This document shows positions 15,160-24,298 of a stretch of DNA of 64,000 bases, one piece after another. Position 1 is the first letter of the stretch; every line of letters begins with the position of its first letter. The notes beneath the pieces were generated by a model, which was given only the letters and a program-made list of their open reading frames with translations, did no database searches and was not told the origin of the DNA. This DNA is from Homoserinimonas aerilata (GTDB lineage Bacteria; Actinomycetota; Actinomycetes; Actinomycetales; Microbacteriaceae), in assembly GCF_006716125.1 (NCBI RefSeq), contig NZ_VFOM01000001.1:1984001-2048000 (forward strand). Reading direction: 5' to 3'. A program made the position numbers and the translations under genes.

Positions 15160-16143
15160 TCAGCCTGCCGAGAGCATCCGTTCGAGCCACCGGTACTTCT
15201 CTGCCTGGTGAAACTCGGCGCCACCCTCGTGGCCGTTGAAGGGGTACACGACGATCTGCTTCGACTCGCCACCCCAGCGGTTGAATGCTGCGTAGACGGT
15301 CGATGGCGGGCAGATGGGGTCCATGAGCGCGACGGAGAACAGGGTCGGCGTCGTCGCCCTCCTGGCCAGAATCGCACCGTCGAAGTAGCGCAGCGTGGCG
15401 AGCGCACGGTCGGCCGCTGCACGGTCGCGCTTCAGGTAGCGCACGATCTCGTTGTAGGGGTCTGCGTCGGTGATGGCGAGCGCGCGCTCGAAATGGCACA
15501 GGAACGGCACGTCGATCATCGCGCCCAGCAGGCGGTGGTCAGTGAGGGCGGATGCGGCGATGGCGATGCCGCCGCCCTGGCTGATCCCGGTCACGACGAT
15601 GCGCTCGGGGTCGACGAGCGGCACCTGCGCCATGGCGTCGATCGCCCGCACGGCGTCGGCGAACACCCGTCGGTAGTAATAGGTGGAGGGGTCGAGGATG
15701 CCGCTGGTCATGGTGCCCTGGCCTGCGGTGAGCCCCGCGTGGGGTGAGGGGTCTGCGGTGGCGTTCGTGCGCCAGCCCCAGCCCTGGCCGCGCGTGTCGA
15801 CCGTGAGTTGCGCGTGGCCGGCGAGCGCCCAGGCGACGTTCTCGTGGGCGAGGCCGCGCCCGCCGCTGTAGCCGTGGAATTCGACGACCCCGGCCAGGCG
15901 CCCCGTCGTGCCTGCCGGAACGTGCAGCCAGCCCCGGATGCGGTCGCCGCCGAAGCCGCTGAATGTGACGTCGTAGCTGGTCACGAGTGTGAGGCCGTTG
16001 TCGACCTGCTCGATGACGAGGTCGAGCGGGTGCGCGCGCGTCTCCTCGAGGGTTCCCTGCCAGAACACGTCGATGTCGTCGGGCTCTGCGAGTTCGGGAG
16101 CGTAGCTTTCGAGCTCAGGCAGCGGCATGTCGAACAGTGCCAT
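15160..16143 (-). CDS. axe: Acetyl xylan esterase / cephalosporin-C deacetylase (CE7)
   Basis: A 327-aa alpha/beta hydrolase of carbohydrate esterase family 7. Seen: the RGQGWGW oxyanion region, nucleophile Ser in GISQGG near residue 190, the acid in LMDPICPP and the His in NGHEGG. There is no signal peptide, consistent with intracellular deacetylation of short xylo-oligosaccharides. GAGGAGACC precedes the ATG. It is transcribed divergently from the xylan importer operon, and the 210-bp shared region carries operator candidates. The adjacent GH3 and GH10 genes fit a role on acetylated xylan. Confidence 0.93.
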   Translation of the reverse strand: MALFDMPLPELESYAPELAEPDDIDVFWQGTLEETRAHPLDLVIEQVDNGLTLVTSYDVTFSGFGGDRIRGWLHVPAGTTGRLAGVVEFHGYSGGRGLAHENVAWALAGHAQLTVDTRGQGWGWRTNATADPSPHAGLTAGQGTMTSGILDPSTYYYRRVFADAVRAIDAMAQVPLVDPERIVVTGISQGGGIAIAASALTDHRLLGAMIDVPFLCHFERALAITDADPYNEIVRYLKRDRAAADRALATLRYFDGAILARRATTPTLFSVALMDPICPPSTVYAAFNRWGGESKQIVVYPFNGHEGGAEFHQAEKYRWLERMLSAG

Positions 16144-16214
16144 CGATGGTCTCCTCGTGCGCGTGGGTGGCTGAAACGTCGGAGCCCACCATATCGGCTA
16201 GCATCGCTGACTCA

Positions 16215-16226
16215 GAGAGCGCTCTC
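16215..16226. promoter_or_regulatory. LacI-type operator GAGAGCGCTCTC
   Basis: A perfect 12-bp palindrome with a central GC, of the form bound by CebR/MalR-like LacI proteins. It lies about 70 bp before the axe ATG and 40 bp upstream of the -35 of the divergent importer promoter, so it is placed better to control axe-bgl. It differs from the CGAAACTTTCG element 100 bp away. Confidence 0.6.
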
Positions 16227-16265
16227 ATTGAGCGCTGCGCACGGGTGGTTCCTAATTTGTTGTGC

Positions 16266-16295
16266 TTGACAGCAATTCCGACAGATGAGTATGAT
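16266..16295 (+). promoter_or_regulatory. Sigma-70-type promoter of the xylan importer operon
   Basis: TTGACA at 16266-16271 and TATGAT at 16290-16295 with an 18-bp spacer make a near-consensus promoter. It lies 59 bp before the start codon of the binding-protein gene, with the CGAAACTTTCG operator between promoter and ribosome binding site. Confidence 0.75.
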
Positions 16296-16327
16296 CGCCA
16301 CATCCCAGCCAATTTTCGATAAAAATG

Positions 16328-16340
16328 TCGAAACTTTCGA
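16328..16340 (+). promoter_or_regulatory. Xylan-type LacI operator TCGAAACTTTCGA
   Basis: A perfect inverted repeat (TCGAAA-C-TTTCGA) just downstream of the promoter and overlapping the start of the ribosome binding site. It contains the 11-mer CGAAACTTTCG. One-mismatch CGAAACTATCG occurs upstream of the LacI gene at 24216-24226. From memory, CGAA/TTCG inverted repeats of this type mark Streptomyces xylanase and bxl operons. It is a good candidate operator for the repressor encoded at 23145-24164. Confidence 0.7.
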
Positions 16341-16353
16341 GAGGCGTTCAACG

Positions 16354-17649
16354 ATGAACAGAACCCGGATCACACGGGTCGGTGCAATCGCAGCAGCGAC
16401 AGCCCTGACCATCGGCGGTCTCACCGCCTGTACCGCCGGCGACAACACCGGGGGCGGAGACGGAGACGTCACCATCACCTGGTGGCACAACGCCACCGCC
16501 GACCCGCAGAAGTCCATGTGGGAAGACGTCGCCGCCGAATTCGAAGACGCCCACCCCGGCGTCAAGGTCGAAGTCACCGGCTACCAGAATGAGGACCTGC
16601 AGCGCACCCTCATCCCCAACGCGCTCGCCTCGGGCGACGCCCCCGACGTGTTCATGGTGTGGCCCGGCGGCGAGGTTCGCTCGCAGGCCGAGGCAGGCCA
16701 CCTCAAGGACCTCACCGATGTGCTCTCCGACACGATCTCCGAGTACGGCGCCACCGTCAAGCCGTGGCAGGTCGACGGCAAGCAGTACGCCATCCCCTAC
16801 ACCTTCGGCATCGAGGGCTTCTGGTACAACAAGGACCTCTTCGCCGAGGCCGGCATCACGGATGTTCCGAAGACGCTGCCCGAGCTTGAGGCCGCGAACA
16901 AGAAGCTGAAGGCCATCGGCACATCCCCGATCGCGGTCGGAGCCGGCGACCTGTGGCCCGCAGGCCACTGGTGGTACAACTTCGCCCTCGCCGCGTGCTC
17001 GACCGAGACACTGCAGAAGGCGATCCCCGCGCTCGACTTCTCCGACCCGTGCTGGGTCGAAGCGGGCGAACTGCTGCAGGACTTTGTGGCGACCGAGCCC
17101 TTCCAGCCTGGCTTCCTTGCAAGCTCCGGCCAGCAGGGTGCCGACAGTTCGGCTGGCCTTGTCGCCAACGGCAACGCCGCCATGGAGCTCATGGGCGCCT
17201 GGAACGCCGGACAGATCGGCTCACTCGCACCCGACGCGACCGTGCCCGAGTTCCTCAGCTGGTTCCCGTTCGTGAGCGTGCCCGGAACCGCCGGTGATCC
17301 GACCATCACGATGGGCGGCGGCGACGGCTTCGGCGTCTACAAGGACGCACCCGACGAGGCCGTCGAGCTGCTGAAGTACATCGCCAGCGAGGATGTTCAG
17401 AAGCGCTTCGCCGCGACCGGTGCCGGCATCCCGGCCCACCCGGGAGCCAACAGCAGCATCACCGACCCGAGCCTCAAGCTCATCGCCGAAGGCCTCGCAG
17501 AGTCGTCGTACGTGCAGCTCTGGCTCGACAGTGACCTCGGCCCGACCTTCGGAAACCCGCTGAACCAGGCCATCGTCAACCTCATGGCCGGAAGCGGCAC
17601 GCCGGAAGACATCGTCAAGGCTCTGGAAGACACGGCCGCGGCGCTGTAA
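16354..17649 (+). CDS. Sugar ABC transporter substrate-binding lipoprotein (xylo-oligosaccharide type)
   Basis: A 431-aa extracellular solute-binding protein of family 1. Signal peptide and lipobox LTAC put the lipidated Cys at residue 26, followed by a Gly/Asp linker. Binding-fold motifs include ITWWHNATADPQKS at the mature N terminus and the WYNKDLFAEAGI segment. GAGAGG 8 bp upstream supports the ATG at 16354; an in-frame ATG at 16285 lies upstream of the -10 box and is ruled out. Operon order SBP-permease-permease-GH3-GH10 mirrors actinobacterial xylobiose systems such as bxlEFGA. The ligand is therefore inferred to be xylobiose or short xylo-oligosaccharides. Confidence 0.9.
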   Translation: MNRTRITRVGAIAAATALTIGGLTACTAGDNTGGGDGDVTITWWHNATADPQKSMWEDVAAEFEDAHPGVKVEVTGYQNEDLQRTLIPNALASGDAPDVFMVWPGGEVRSQAEAGHLKDLTDVLSDTISEYGATVKPWQVDGKQYAIPYTFGIEGFWYNKDLFAEAGITDVPKTLPELEAANKKLKAIGTSPIAVGAGDLWPAGHWWYNFALAACSTETLQKAIPALDFSDPCWVEAGELLQDFVATEPFQPGFLASSGQQGADSSAGLVANGNAAMELMGAWNAGQIGSLAPDATVPEFLSWFPFVSVPGTAGDPTITMGGGDGFGVYKDAPDEAVELLKYIASEDVQKRFAATGAGIPAHPGANSSITDPSLKLIAEGLAESSYVQLWLDSDLGPTFGNPLNQAIVNLMAGSGTPEDIVKALEDTAAAL

Positions 17650-17668
17650 CAGGCACCGTAACGACAGA

Positions 17669-18631
17669 ATGAGCACCATCACCCAGGCAGGGCCCGCGGT
17701 CACCGCGGGCCCTGCCCCCGAAACCCCCGCCCGCCCGCGCCGAGACACACGCAAGTGGCTCGAGATCGCCCTGCTCGCCGGACCCGCGCTCGTCGTCTTC
17801 GTCGGCTTCGTGATCCTGCCCGTCATCCTCGCCGCCGTCTACAGCTTCTACAACTGGAACGGCCTGACCGCGCTCGAACGCTTCATCGGGTTCGACAACT
17901 ACATTCGCGCCCTCAGCGACCCGGTGTTCCTCAAGGCCATCGGCAACAACGCCACCATCGCGATCGCATCCATCCTCATCCAGGGGCCGCTCGCGATCCT
18001 CGTCGCCCTGTTCCTCAACCGCAAGATGCGCGGGCGCACCTTCGTGCGCGCGGCCATCTTCGTTCCCTATGTGCTCGCCGAGGTCATCGCCGGCCTCTCC
18101 TGGAAGCTGCTCCTCTCACCGCGCGGCGGCGTGAACGCGGTGCTGGAGAACATCGGACTCGGCGATCTCGCCCAGCCCTGGCTCGCCAACCCGGACATCG
18201 CCCTCTGGGTCATGTTCGGCATCCTGACCTGGAAGTACGTGGGCTTCGCCATCCTGCTCATGCTCGCCGGCCTGCAGGGGGTTCCCCAGGAGCTGTCGGA
18301 GGCCGCATCCATCGACGGCGCCAGCTGGTGGCAGACACAGTGGAACATCACCATCCCCCTGCTCGGCCCCACCATCCGGATCTGGGTCTTCCTCTCCATC
18401 ATCGGCTCGCTCCAGCTCTTCGACATGGTGTGGGTCACCACCAAGGGCGGACCCATCGGCGCGACCAACACGATGGCCGTCTACATGATCCAGTACGGCC
18501 AGGGGCAGCCCGGCTTCGGCAGCGCCGTGGCCGTCATCCTGTTCCTGATCTCGCTGGTCATCGCGCTCGTGTACCAGCGCTACGCCATGCGCCGAGACCT
18601 CGGCACCGACAAGAAGAATGAGGGGCGCTGA
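17669..18631 (+). CDS. ABC sugar permease, MalF type
   Basis: A 320-aa inner-membrane subunit with about six transmembrane helices after a 30-residue cytoplasmic tail. The EAA loop (ELSEAASIDGASWWQTQWNI) contacts the ATPase. It starts 19 bp after the binding-protein gene. Codons 6-16 form an almost loopless 15-bp RNA hairpin (17686-17716). It pairs with the permease at 18633. No ATPase gene is in the operon, so a shared MsiK-type ATPase from elsewhere is probably used. Confidence 0.93.
   Translation: MSTITQAGPAVTAGPAPETPARPRRDTRKWLEIALLAGPALVVFVGFVILPVILAAVYSFYNWNGLTALERFIGFDNYIRALSDPVFLKAIGNNATIAIASILIQGPLAILVALFLNRKMRGRTFVRAAIFVPYVLAEVIAGLSWKLLLSPRGGVNAVLENIGLGDLAQPWLANPDIALWVMFGILTWKYVGFAILLMLAGLQGVPQELSEAASIDGASWWQTQWNITIPLLGPTIRIWVFLSIIGSLQLFDMVWVTTKGGPIGATNTMAVYMIQYGQGQPGFGSAVAVILFLISLVIALVYQRYAMRRDLGTDKKNEGR
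17686..17716 (+). repeat. Strong hairpin inside the permease N-terminal codons
   Basis: A 15-bp perfect stem with a one-base loop (17686-17700 pairs with 17702-17716, core GCAGGGCCCGCGGT). It begins 17 bases after the start codon. It may slow entry of ribosomes into the permease gene and protect the upstream binding-protein mRNA, lowering permease relative to binding protein. Confidence 0.7.
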
Positions 18632-18632
18632 C

Positions 18633-19505
18633 ATGTCGACCGCAACAACGACGGCCACGCAGCCGCGCCGCGCCGCATCCACCTGGCACCAGCCCTTCGT
18701 CTACGTCATTGCGGCGACCGCGATCCTGGTGTCGATCATCCCCGTGCTCTACGTGTGGATCAGCGGCTTCCGCTCAAGCGCCGACCTCAACTCCGACCCG
18801 GCAGGCTGGCCCGACCCGTGGTTCCTCGGCAACTACGCGAACGTGCTCTCGAGCAGCCGCTTCTGGGGCTCCGTGTTCTCGTCGTCGCTCGTCGCCGTGG
18901 GCACGACGCTCGGCGTCGTGGTGCTCGGGATCGCCGCCGCCTACGTCATCGCGCGGTACCAGTTCGCGGGCCGCCAGGGGCTCTACGCCTTCTTCTCTGC
19001 GGGGCTCATGTTCCCGGTGACGGTCGCGGCGCTGCCCCTGAGCATCCTGCTGCGCGATCTCGACCTCAACGGCACATTCGTGGGCCTCATCATTCCGCAG
19101 GTGGCGTTCGCGCTGCCGGTGACGATCATCATCCTGGTGCCGTTCCTGCGAGCGATACCGAAGGAACTCGAAGAGGCCGCCTCGATCGACGGCACCAGCA
19201 GGCTCGGATTCTTCTGGTTCATCATGCTGCCGCTGTCGGGCCCCGGCCTCGTCACCGTCGGAGTGCTCGCCTTCCTCGGCAGCTGGAACGGCTACCTCCT
19301 GCCGCTGCTCGTCATGGCGGCCGGCGGCATGCCACAGGACCTCTGGACACTCCCCCTCGGAGTGCAGCAGTTCTCCACGCAGTACTCACAGGACACGGGC
19401 GCCGTGCTCGCATACACCTCGCTGGCGATGATCCCCGCGCTGGCATTCTTCCTCATCGCCGAGAAACGCATCGTCAGCGGTCTCGCCGGTGCGGTGAAAG
19501 GCTGA
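18633..19505 (+). CDS. ABC sugar permease, MalG type
   Basis: A 290-aa partner permease with six predicted membrane helices and the EAA loop ELEEAASIDGTSRLGFFWFI. AGGGGC six bases before the ATG at 18633 selects this start over the ATG at 18618, which lies inside the previous gene. It forms the heteromeric channel with the 17669 product. The next gene (GH3) starts 6 bp later and takes its ribosome binding site from this gene's end. Confidence 0.93.
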   Translation: MSTATTTATQPRRAASTWHQPFVYVIAATAILVSIIPVLYVWISGFRSSADLNSDPAGWPDPWFLGNYANVLSSSRFWGSVFSSSLVAVGTTLGVVVLGIAAAYVIARYQFAGRQGLYAFFSAGLMFPVTVAALPLSILLRDLDLNGTFVGLIIPQVAFALPVTIIILVPFLRAIPKELEEAASIDGTSRLGFFWFIMLPLSGPGLVTVGVLAFLGSWNGYLLPLLVMAAGGMPQDLWTLPLGVQQFSTQYSQDTGAVLAYTSLAMIPALAFFLIAEKRIVSGLAGAVKG

Positions 19506-19511
19506 TCCCGG

Positions 19512-21869
19512 ATGTCGACAGAAGAGGGCACAACGCTGCCCTGGCATGACACCACCCTGACCCCTGCCGCCCGGGTCGAGGCGCTCATCGCGGAGATGAC
19601 GCTCGAAGAGAAACTCGCGCAGCTCATCGGAATCTGGGTGGGCGCATCCGCCGATGGTGACGAGGTCGCACCCCACCAGAACGACATGATCGACGACGTC
19701 GACATCGACGCGCTGCTGCCGGATGGCATCGGCCAGTTGACGAGGCCGTTCGGCACCGCGCCGGTCGACCCCGCCGTGGGGGCGCTCTCGCTGCAGCGCA
19801 CCCAGGAGAAGATCGTCGCCTCGAACCGCTTCGGCATCCCCGCCGTCGCCCACGAGGAATGCCTCGCAGGCTTCGCCGCCTGGGGCGCCACCGCCTACCC
19901 CGTGCCGCTGGCGTGGGGCGCCAGCTTCGACCCGCAGCTCGTGCGCGAGATGGCACGACGCATCGGCGACGACATGCGCTCGGTCGGCATCCACCAGGGC
20001 CTCGCCCCCGTGCTCGACGTCGTGCGCGACGCCCGCTGGGGCCGCGTCGAAGAGACCATCGGCGAAGACCCCTACCTCGTGGGGACGGTCGCGACCGCCT
20101 ACGTGCAGGGGCTCGAGCAGGCCGGGATCGTCGCAACCCTCAAACACTTCGTCGGCTACTCCGCATCGCGGGCGGGCCGCAACCTCGCCCCCGTCTCGAT
20201 TGGTCCGCGTGAGCTCGCCGATGTGCTGCTGCCACCCTTCGAGATGGCCATCCGTGAGAGCGGCGTGCGCTCGGTCATGAACGCGTACACCGACATCGAC
20301 GGGGTGCCCACCGCGGCCGACACGAGCCTGCTCACCGGGCTGCTGCGCGACCGTTGGGGCTTCGACGGCACGGTCGTCGCCGACTACTTCTCCGTCGGCT
20401 TCCTCGCCGCCCTGCACGGGATCGCCGCAGAGGGCGACTGGGGTGCCGCCGCGAACGCCGCCCTCACCGCCGGCATCGACGTCGAGCTGCCGACCGTTCG
20501 CGGCTACGGAGCACCGCTGGCGGAGGAGGTGCGCGCAGGCCGTCTCGACGAGGCCATCGTCGACCGCTCCCTGCGGCGCGTGCTCGCACAGAAGCTCGAG
20601 CTGGGGCTCCTCGACGCCGACTGGTCGCCCGTGCCACCAGCACTCGTGCAGTCGGATGCCTCGTCAACGGATGCGCTGCGGGGCACCGTCGACCTCGATT
20701 CATCCGGCAACAGGGCGCTCGCCTCCCGTCTGGCGGAGCGCGCCATCGTGCTGCTGCGCAATGACGGCACGCTGCCGCTCGCGGCGCCGAAGCGGATCGC
20801 CGTGCTCGGGCCGACGGCCGACGACCCGTATGCGGTGCTCGGCTGCTATTCGTTCCCGAACCATGTCGGCGTGCACCATGCCGAGACGCCCATCGGCATC
20901 CGGCTGCCGACGCTGATCGAGTCGCTGCGCGAGGAGTTCCCCGCGAGCGAGCTCACCCATGTGCGCGGCACGACGGTCGACGGCGGCGAGACCACCGAGA
21001 TCGCCGCTGCGGTCGCTGCAGCACAGGATGCGGATGTCGTCGTTCTGGCGCTCGGCGACCGTGCCGGCCTGTTCGGTCGCGGCACGAGCGGTGAGGGCTG
21101 CGACGCCGAATCGCTCGCGCTACCCGGTGCCCAGCAGCAGCTGCTCGACGCCGTTCTCGCCAGCGGAACGCCCACAGTCGTGACGCTTCTCGCCGGCCGC
21201 CCCTACGCGCTCGGCGACGCCCCCGAGAGGGCGGGCGCCATCGTCGAGGCCTTCTTCCTCGGAGAGGAGGGCACCCCGGCGATCGCGGGCGTATTGAGCG
21301 GCCGCGTCAACCCATCCGGCCGTCTCCCCGTAAGCGTGCCCGCGACACCGGGCGCACAGCCGTCGACTTACCTCGCGGCGAAGCTCGCGCAGAAGAACGG
21401 GGTGTCGAACATCGACCCGACCCCCGCATACCCCTTCGGTCACGGCCTCTCGTACTCGAGCTTCGAATGGAGCGACCTCGGCACCTCGGCGACGCAGTTC
21501 TCGAACACCGTCGACGTGCGGGTGCGGATCGCCAACACGAGCGGGCGCGACGGTTCGGAGGTCGTGCAGCTGTTCCTGCACGATCCCGTAGCGAGTGTCG
21601 TGCGCCCCGTTCAGCGCCTCGTGTCCTACGCCAGGGTCGACCTGGCCGCAGGAGAGGAGGCGACCATGGCGTTCAGCGTTCCCGCCGACCTGGCGTCATT
21701 CACGGGCGTCGACGGCACGCGGATCGTCGAGCCCGGCACCCTCGAGTTCGGGGTGGCCAGATCTGCGGGCGACATCGTGTTCGCCCACACAGTCGAGCTC
21801 ACCGGCGCAACCCGAGTGGTCGATCACACGCGTGCCCTGCACGCCGAAGTATCGATCACGCGCCGGTGA
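19512..21869 (+). CDS. GH3 beta-xylosidase/beta-glucosidase
   Basis: A 785-aa glycoside hydrolase family 3 enzyme with the three usual parts. These are an N-terminal barrel (LKHFVGYSASRAGRN; nucleophile Asp in VVADYFSVGF near residue 293), an alpha/beta sandwich (HVRGTTVDG to GTSGEGCDAESL), and a fibronectin-III-like C-terminal domain (YPFGHGLSYSSFEWS onward). Length is typical of actinobacterial BxlA-type beta-xylosidases. No signal peptide. Coupled to the importer upstream and to GH10 downstream by a GTGA overlap, it most likely trims imported xylo-oligosaccharides to xylose. A beta-glucosidase activity cannot be excluded. Confidence 0.92.
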   Translation: MSTEEGTTLPWHDTTLTPAARVEALIAEMTLEEKLAQLIGIWVGASADGDEVAPHQNDMIDDVDIDALLPDGIGQLTRPFGTAPVDPAVGALSLQRTQEKIVASNRFGIPAVAHEECLAGFAAWGATAYPVPLAWGASFDPQLVREMARRIGDDMRSVGIHQGLAPVLDVVRDARWGRVEETIGEDPYLVGTVATAYVQGLEQAGIVATLKHFVGYSASRAGRNLAPVSIGPRELADVLLPPFEMAIRESGVRSVMNAYTDIDGVPTAADTSLLTGLLRDRWGFDGTVVADYFSVGFLAALHGIAAEGDWGAAANAALTAGIDVELPTVRGYGAPLAEEVRAGRLDEAIVDRSLRRVLAQKLELGLLDADWSPVPPALVQSDASSTDALRGTVDLDSSGNRALASRLAERAIVLLRNDGTLPLAAPKRIAVLGPTADDPYAVLGCYSFPNHVGVHHAETPIGIRLPTLIESLREEFPASELTHVRGTTVDGGETTEIAAAVAAAQDADVVVLALGDRAGLFGRGTSGEGCDAESLALPGAQQQLLDAVLASGTPTVVTLLAGRPYALGDAPERAGAIVEAFFLGEEGTPAIAGVLSGRVNPSGRLPVSVPATPGAQPSTYLAAKLAQKNGVSNIDPTPAYPFGHGLSYSSFEWSDLGTSATQFSNTVDVRVRIANTSGRDGSEVVQLFLHDPVASVVRPVQRLVSYARVDLAAGEEATMAFSVPADLASFTGVDGTRIVEPGTLEFGVARSAGDIVFAHTVELTGATRVVDHTRALHAEVSITRR

Positions 21870-23098
21870 GCACGCCCGCCCATCGCGTCGGCGAGCTGGT
21901 GCTCCGGCTCGTCGACGCGACGGGAGCCCCTCTCTCCGACCACGAGGTCGAGGTCGCCCAGACGCGGCATGCCTTCGGTTTCGGCAGCACGGGTTTCGAG
22001 CTGATCGCCCACGCCAACGGTGACGAGGACGCCTCCCCGCTCGCCGAGGACTGGCTCGCCGTCTTCGATACTGCGACGCTGCCCTTCTACCGCGGTGATT
22101 TCGAGCCGCGCCCGGGCGAGACCCTGACGGAGCGCATCCGCACCACCGCCCGCTGGTTTGCCGATCGCGGCGTGCGACTCAAGGGCCACCCGCTTGTCTG
22201 GCACACGGTCAAGGCTGCCTGGATGGATGCCCTCCCCCTCGACGAGGTCGAGAGACTCACCCTCGCCCGCATCCGCCGCGAGGTGGGCGACTTCCGCGGC
22301 CTCATCGAGAGCTGGGATGTCGTCAACGAGGCCGTCATCATGCCGGTGTTCGAGAACGAACCGGATGGCGTGCCGAACGCGATCTCGCGGCTCGCACAGG
22401 CGAAGGGTCGCGTGCCCCTCATCCGCGCCGCATTCGAGGAGGCGCGCGCGGCCGACCCCGGGGCGACGCTTCTGCTCAACGACTTCGATCTGTCGAGCGC
22501 CTACGAGCGCCTCATCGACGACCTGCTCGAGGCGGGCGTGCGCATCGATGCGCTCGGGCTGCAGACCCACATGCATCAGGGCTACTGGGGAGAGGAGACG
22601 ATGCTCGCCATGGTCGACCGCTTCGCCCGCTTCGGTCTGCCCCTGCATCTCACCGAGAACACCCTGCTGTCGGGCGAACTCATGCCCGCCGACATCGTCG
22701 ACCTCAACGACCACCAGCCGGAGTCATGGCCATCGACGCCCGAGGGCGAGGCGCGGCAGGCCGACGAGATCGTGCGGCACTACCGCTCGCTCGTCGGGCA
22801 TCCGGCGGTGCAGTCGATCACCTACTGGGGCGTATCAGACCGCGGCGCCTGGCTCGGCGCCCCGGGCGGTCTGTTGCGCGCCGACGGCTCAGCCAAGCCC
22901 GCCTACGACGCGCTGCGTAAGCTGGTGCGCGGCGAATGGTGGCTGTCGTCGACCCGGATGCGCACTGACGCAGACGGACGGCTCGCCGTGAGCGGCTTCC
23001 TCGGCGACTACCGTGTGAGCTGCGCCCGGGGTTCCGCCGACTTCGCGATCGAGCACACGGGTGCGGAGGCGGCCCCGGAGCCGCTCGTCGTGCGCTGA
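21866..23098 (+). CDS. GH10 endo-1,4-beta-xylanase, intracellular
   Basis: A 410-aa family 10 enzyme read from the GTG at 21866 that overlaps the GH3 stop. The acid/base Glu is in SWDVVNEAV, and the nucleophile Glu is in LHLTENTLL (family consensus ITELD, so the following residues are unusual). A His-containing LKGHPLVWHT segment lines the active site. The first 70 residues resemble the N-terminal extension of cytoplasmic GH10 enzymes. There is no signal peptide or carbohydrate-binding module, so it acts on imported oligosaccharides and not on polymeric xylan. An open frame runs back to 21467, but it lies over GH3. Confidence 0.9.
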   Translation: MSTPAHRVGELVLRLVDATGAPLSDHEVEVAQTRHAFGFGSTGFELIAHANGDEDASPLAEDWLAVFDTATLPFYRGDFEPRPGETLTERIRTTARWFADRGVRLKGHPLVWHTVKAAWMDALPLDEVERLTLARIRREVGDFRGLIESWDVVNEAVIMPVFENEPDGVPNAISRLAQAKGRVPLIRAAFEEARAADPGATLLLNDFDLSSAYERLIDDLLEAGVRIDALGLQTHMHQGYWGEETMLAMVDRFARFGLPLHLTENTLLSGELMPADIVDLNDHQPESWPSTPEGEARQADEIVRHYRSLVGHPAVQSITYWGVSDRGAWLGAPGGLLRADGSAKPAYDALRKLVRGEWWLSSTRMRTDADGRLAVSGFLGDYRVSCARGSADFAIEHTGAEAAPEPLVVR

Positions 23099-23144
23099 CT
23101 CGGGCTGACTGGGGCTGGCCTCCGCTGGCTCAGGAGGCTCGGGC

Positions 23145-24164
23145 TCAGGAGGCGAGGGCCGCGGTGCTCTCCCGCACCACGAGATTGGTCGCGAGATCCA
23201 TGCGCGGCACCGATTTGAGGGGGGCATCCGCCATCCGCATGACGAGCCGCGTCGCCTCCTCCGCCATCCGCCTCAGCGGCTGCCGCACGGTCGTGAGCCG
23301 CGGGCTCACCCATTGGGCGAGCGGGATGTCGTCGTATCCGACGAGCGAGAGATCCTCCGGCACCCGCAGTCCGAGTTCGCGCACCGCCTCGAGCACGCCG
23401 AGCGCCTGCAGGTCGCTGCCGGCGAAGATCGCGGTCGGGCGCTCCTCCCCCGTGAGCAGCGAACGGGCGTTCTCATAGCCGCCGGAGGTGTGGAAGTCGC
23501 CGAAGCGCACCCAGTCGGGGCGCACCTCCAGCCCCGCCGAGTTCATCGCGGAACGGAAGCCGTCGATGCGAGCGTGCGAGCACATCATGTCGTCGGGGCC
23601 GGTGATCGCGGCGATCCGGCTGTGGCCGAGCTCGATGAGGTGCCGGGTCGCCATCAGACCGCCCGACCAGTTCGCGGAGCCCACCGACGGAACATCCGGC
23701 GAAGGGTCGCCGGCCGGGTCGATGATCACAAAGGGGATGGCACGGGAGCGCAGCGTCTCTCGGTATTCGGCCGGCAGATCAGAGAAGACGAGAACGACGC
23801 CCGCCGGCCGGCGGCGCAGAACCCCCTCGATCCAGTCGGAGGCCGGCGCATGCCGACTGCCGCTCTCGGTGAGCACAACGCTCATCCCCCGCTCGGCGGC
23901 GGCATCCTTGACCCCGCGGATGATCTCCATCGACCACGCCGCCTCGAGCTCATGGAAGACGAGCTCGATGAGGCCTGCGGCCGGCGGGGCACTCTTGCGG
24001 CGCAGATAGCCGTGCTCCGCGAGGAGCTCCTCGACGCGGGCCCGGGTCGCCTGCGACACATCGGGGCGCCCGTTGAGAACCTTCGAGATCGTGGAGAGCG
24101 AGACTCCGGCATCCTCCGCAATACGCGCGAGTGTGACGCGATCGGCTGATGCGGTACGGCTCAT
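23145..24164 (-). CDS. LacI-family repressor of the xylan module
   Basis: A 339-aa LacI/GalR repressor. The HTH (VTLARIAEDAGVSLSTISKVLNG) and hinge (LLAEHGYLRR) lie in the first 60 residues, followed by a periplasmic-binding-like sensor domain. GGAGAG five bases before the ATG at 24164 fixes the start over the ATG at 24176. It converges on the GH10 gene. Its own upstream region has CGAACTTTCG and CGAAACTATCG, nearly the same as the operator at 16328-16340. The simplest reading is an autoregulated BxlR/XlnR-like repressor of the 16354-23098 operon, released by xylose or xylobiose. Confidence 0.92.
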   Translation of the reverse strand: MSRTASADRVTLARIAEDAGVSLSTISKVLNGRPDVSQATRARVEELLAEHGYLRRKSAPPAAGLIELVFHELEAAWSMEIIRGVKDAAAERGMSVVLTESGSRHAPASDWIEGVLRRRPAGVVLVFSDLPAEYRETLRSRAIPFVIIDPAGDPSPDVPSVGSANWSGGLMATRHLIELGHSRIAAITGPDDMMCSHARIDGFRSAMNSAGLEVRPDWVRFGDFHTSGGYENARSLLTGEERPTAIFAGSDLQALGVLEAVRELGLRVPEDLSLVGYDDIPLAQWVSPRLTTVRQPLRRMAEEATRLVMRMADAPLKSVPRMDLATNLVVRESTAALAS

Positions 24165-24205
24165 GCTTCTCTCCATTCGACTGGCCCAGTCTAGGTGTCG
24201 GCACG

Positions 24206-24226
24206 CGAACTTTCGCGAAACTATCG
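24206..24226. promoter_or_regulatory. Tandem CGAA-N-TTCG/ATCG operators upstream of lacI
   Basis: CGAACTTTCG at 24206-24215 is directly followed by CGAAACTATCG at 24216-24226. The second differs by one base from the 11-mer within 16328-16340. Position 40 bp upstream of the repressor start suggests autoregulation. Confidence 0.6.
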
Positions 24227-24259
24227 GCGCGCCGCTGACGGGTTGCGACGAGCAATCTT

Positions 24260-24273
24260 TGGTAACGTTTCCA
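24260..24273. promoter_or_regulatory. LacI-type operator TGGTAACGTTTCCA
   Basis: A 14-bp palindrome with one mismatched pair, centred on CG, 25 bp before the LacI gene at 24299. A related site, TGGGAACGTTTTCA, precedes the importer gene at 25593. Together these suggest the 24299 product controls itself and the importer. Confidence 0.65.
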
Positions 24274-24298
24274 CAATCCACTCGAATCGCGAGGACCC

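Noticed and set aside
16285..16353. Upstream ATG for the xylan binding protein
   Set aside because: It starts inside or before the -10 box, and the added 23 residues would spoil the signal peptide.
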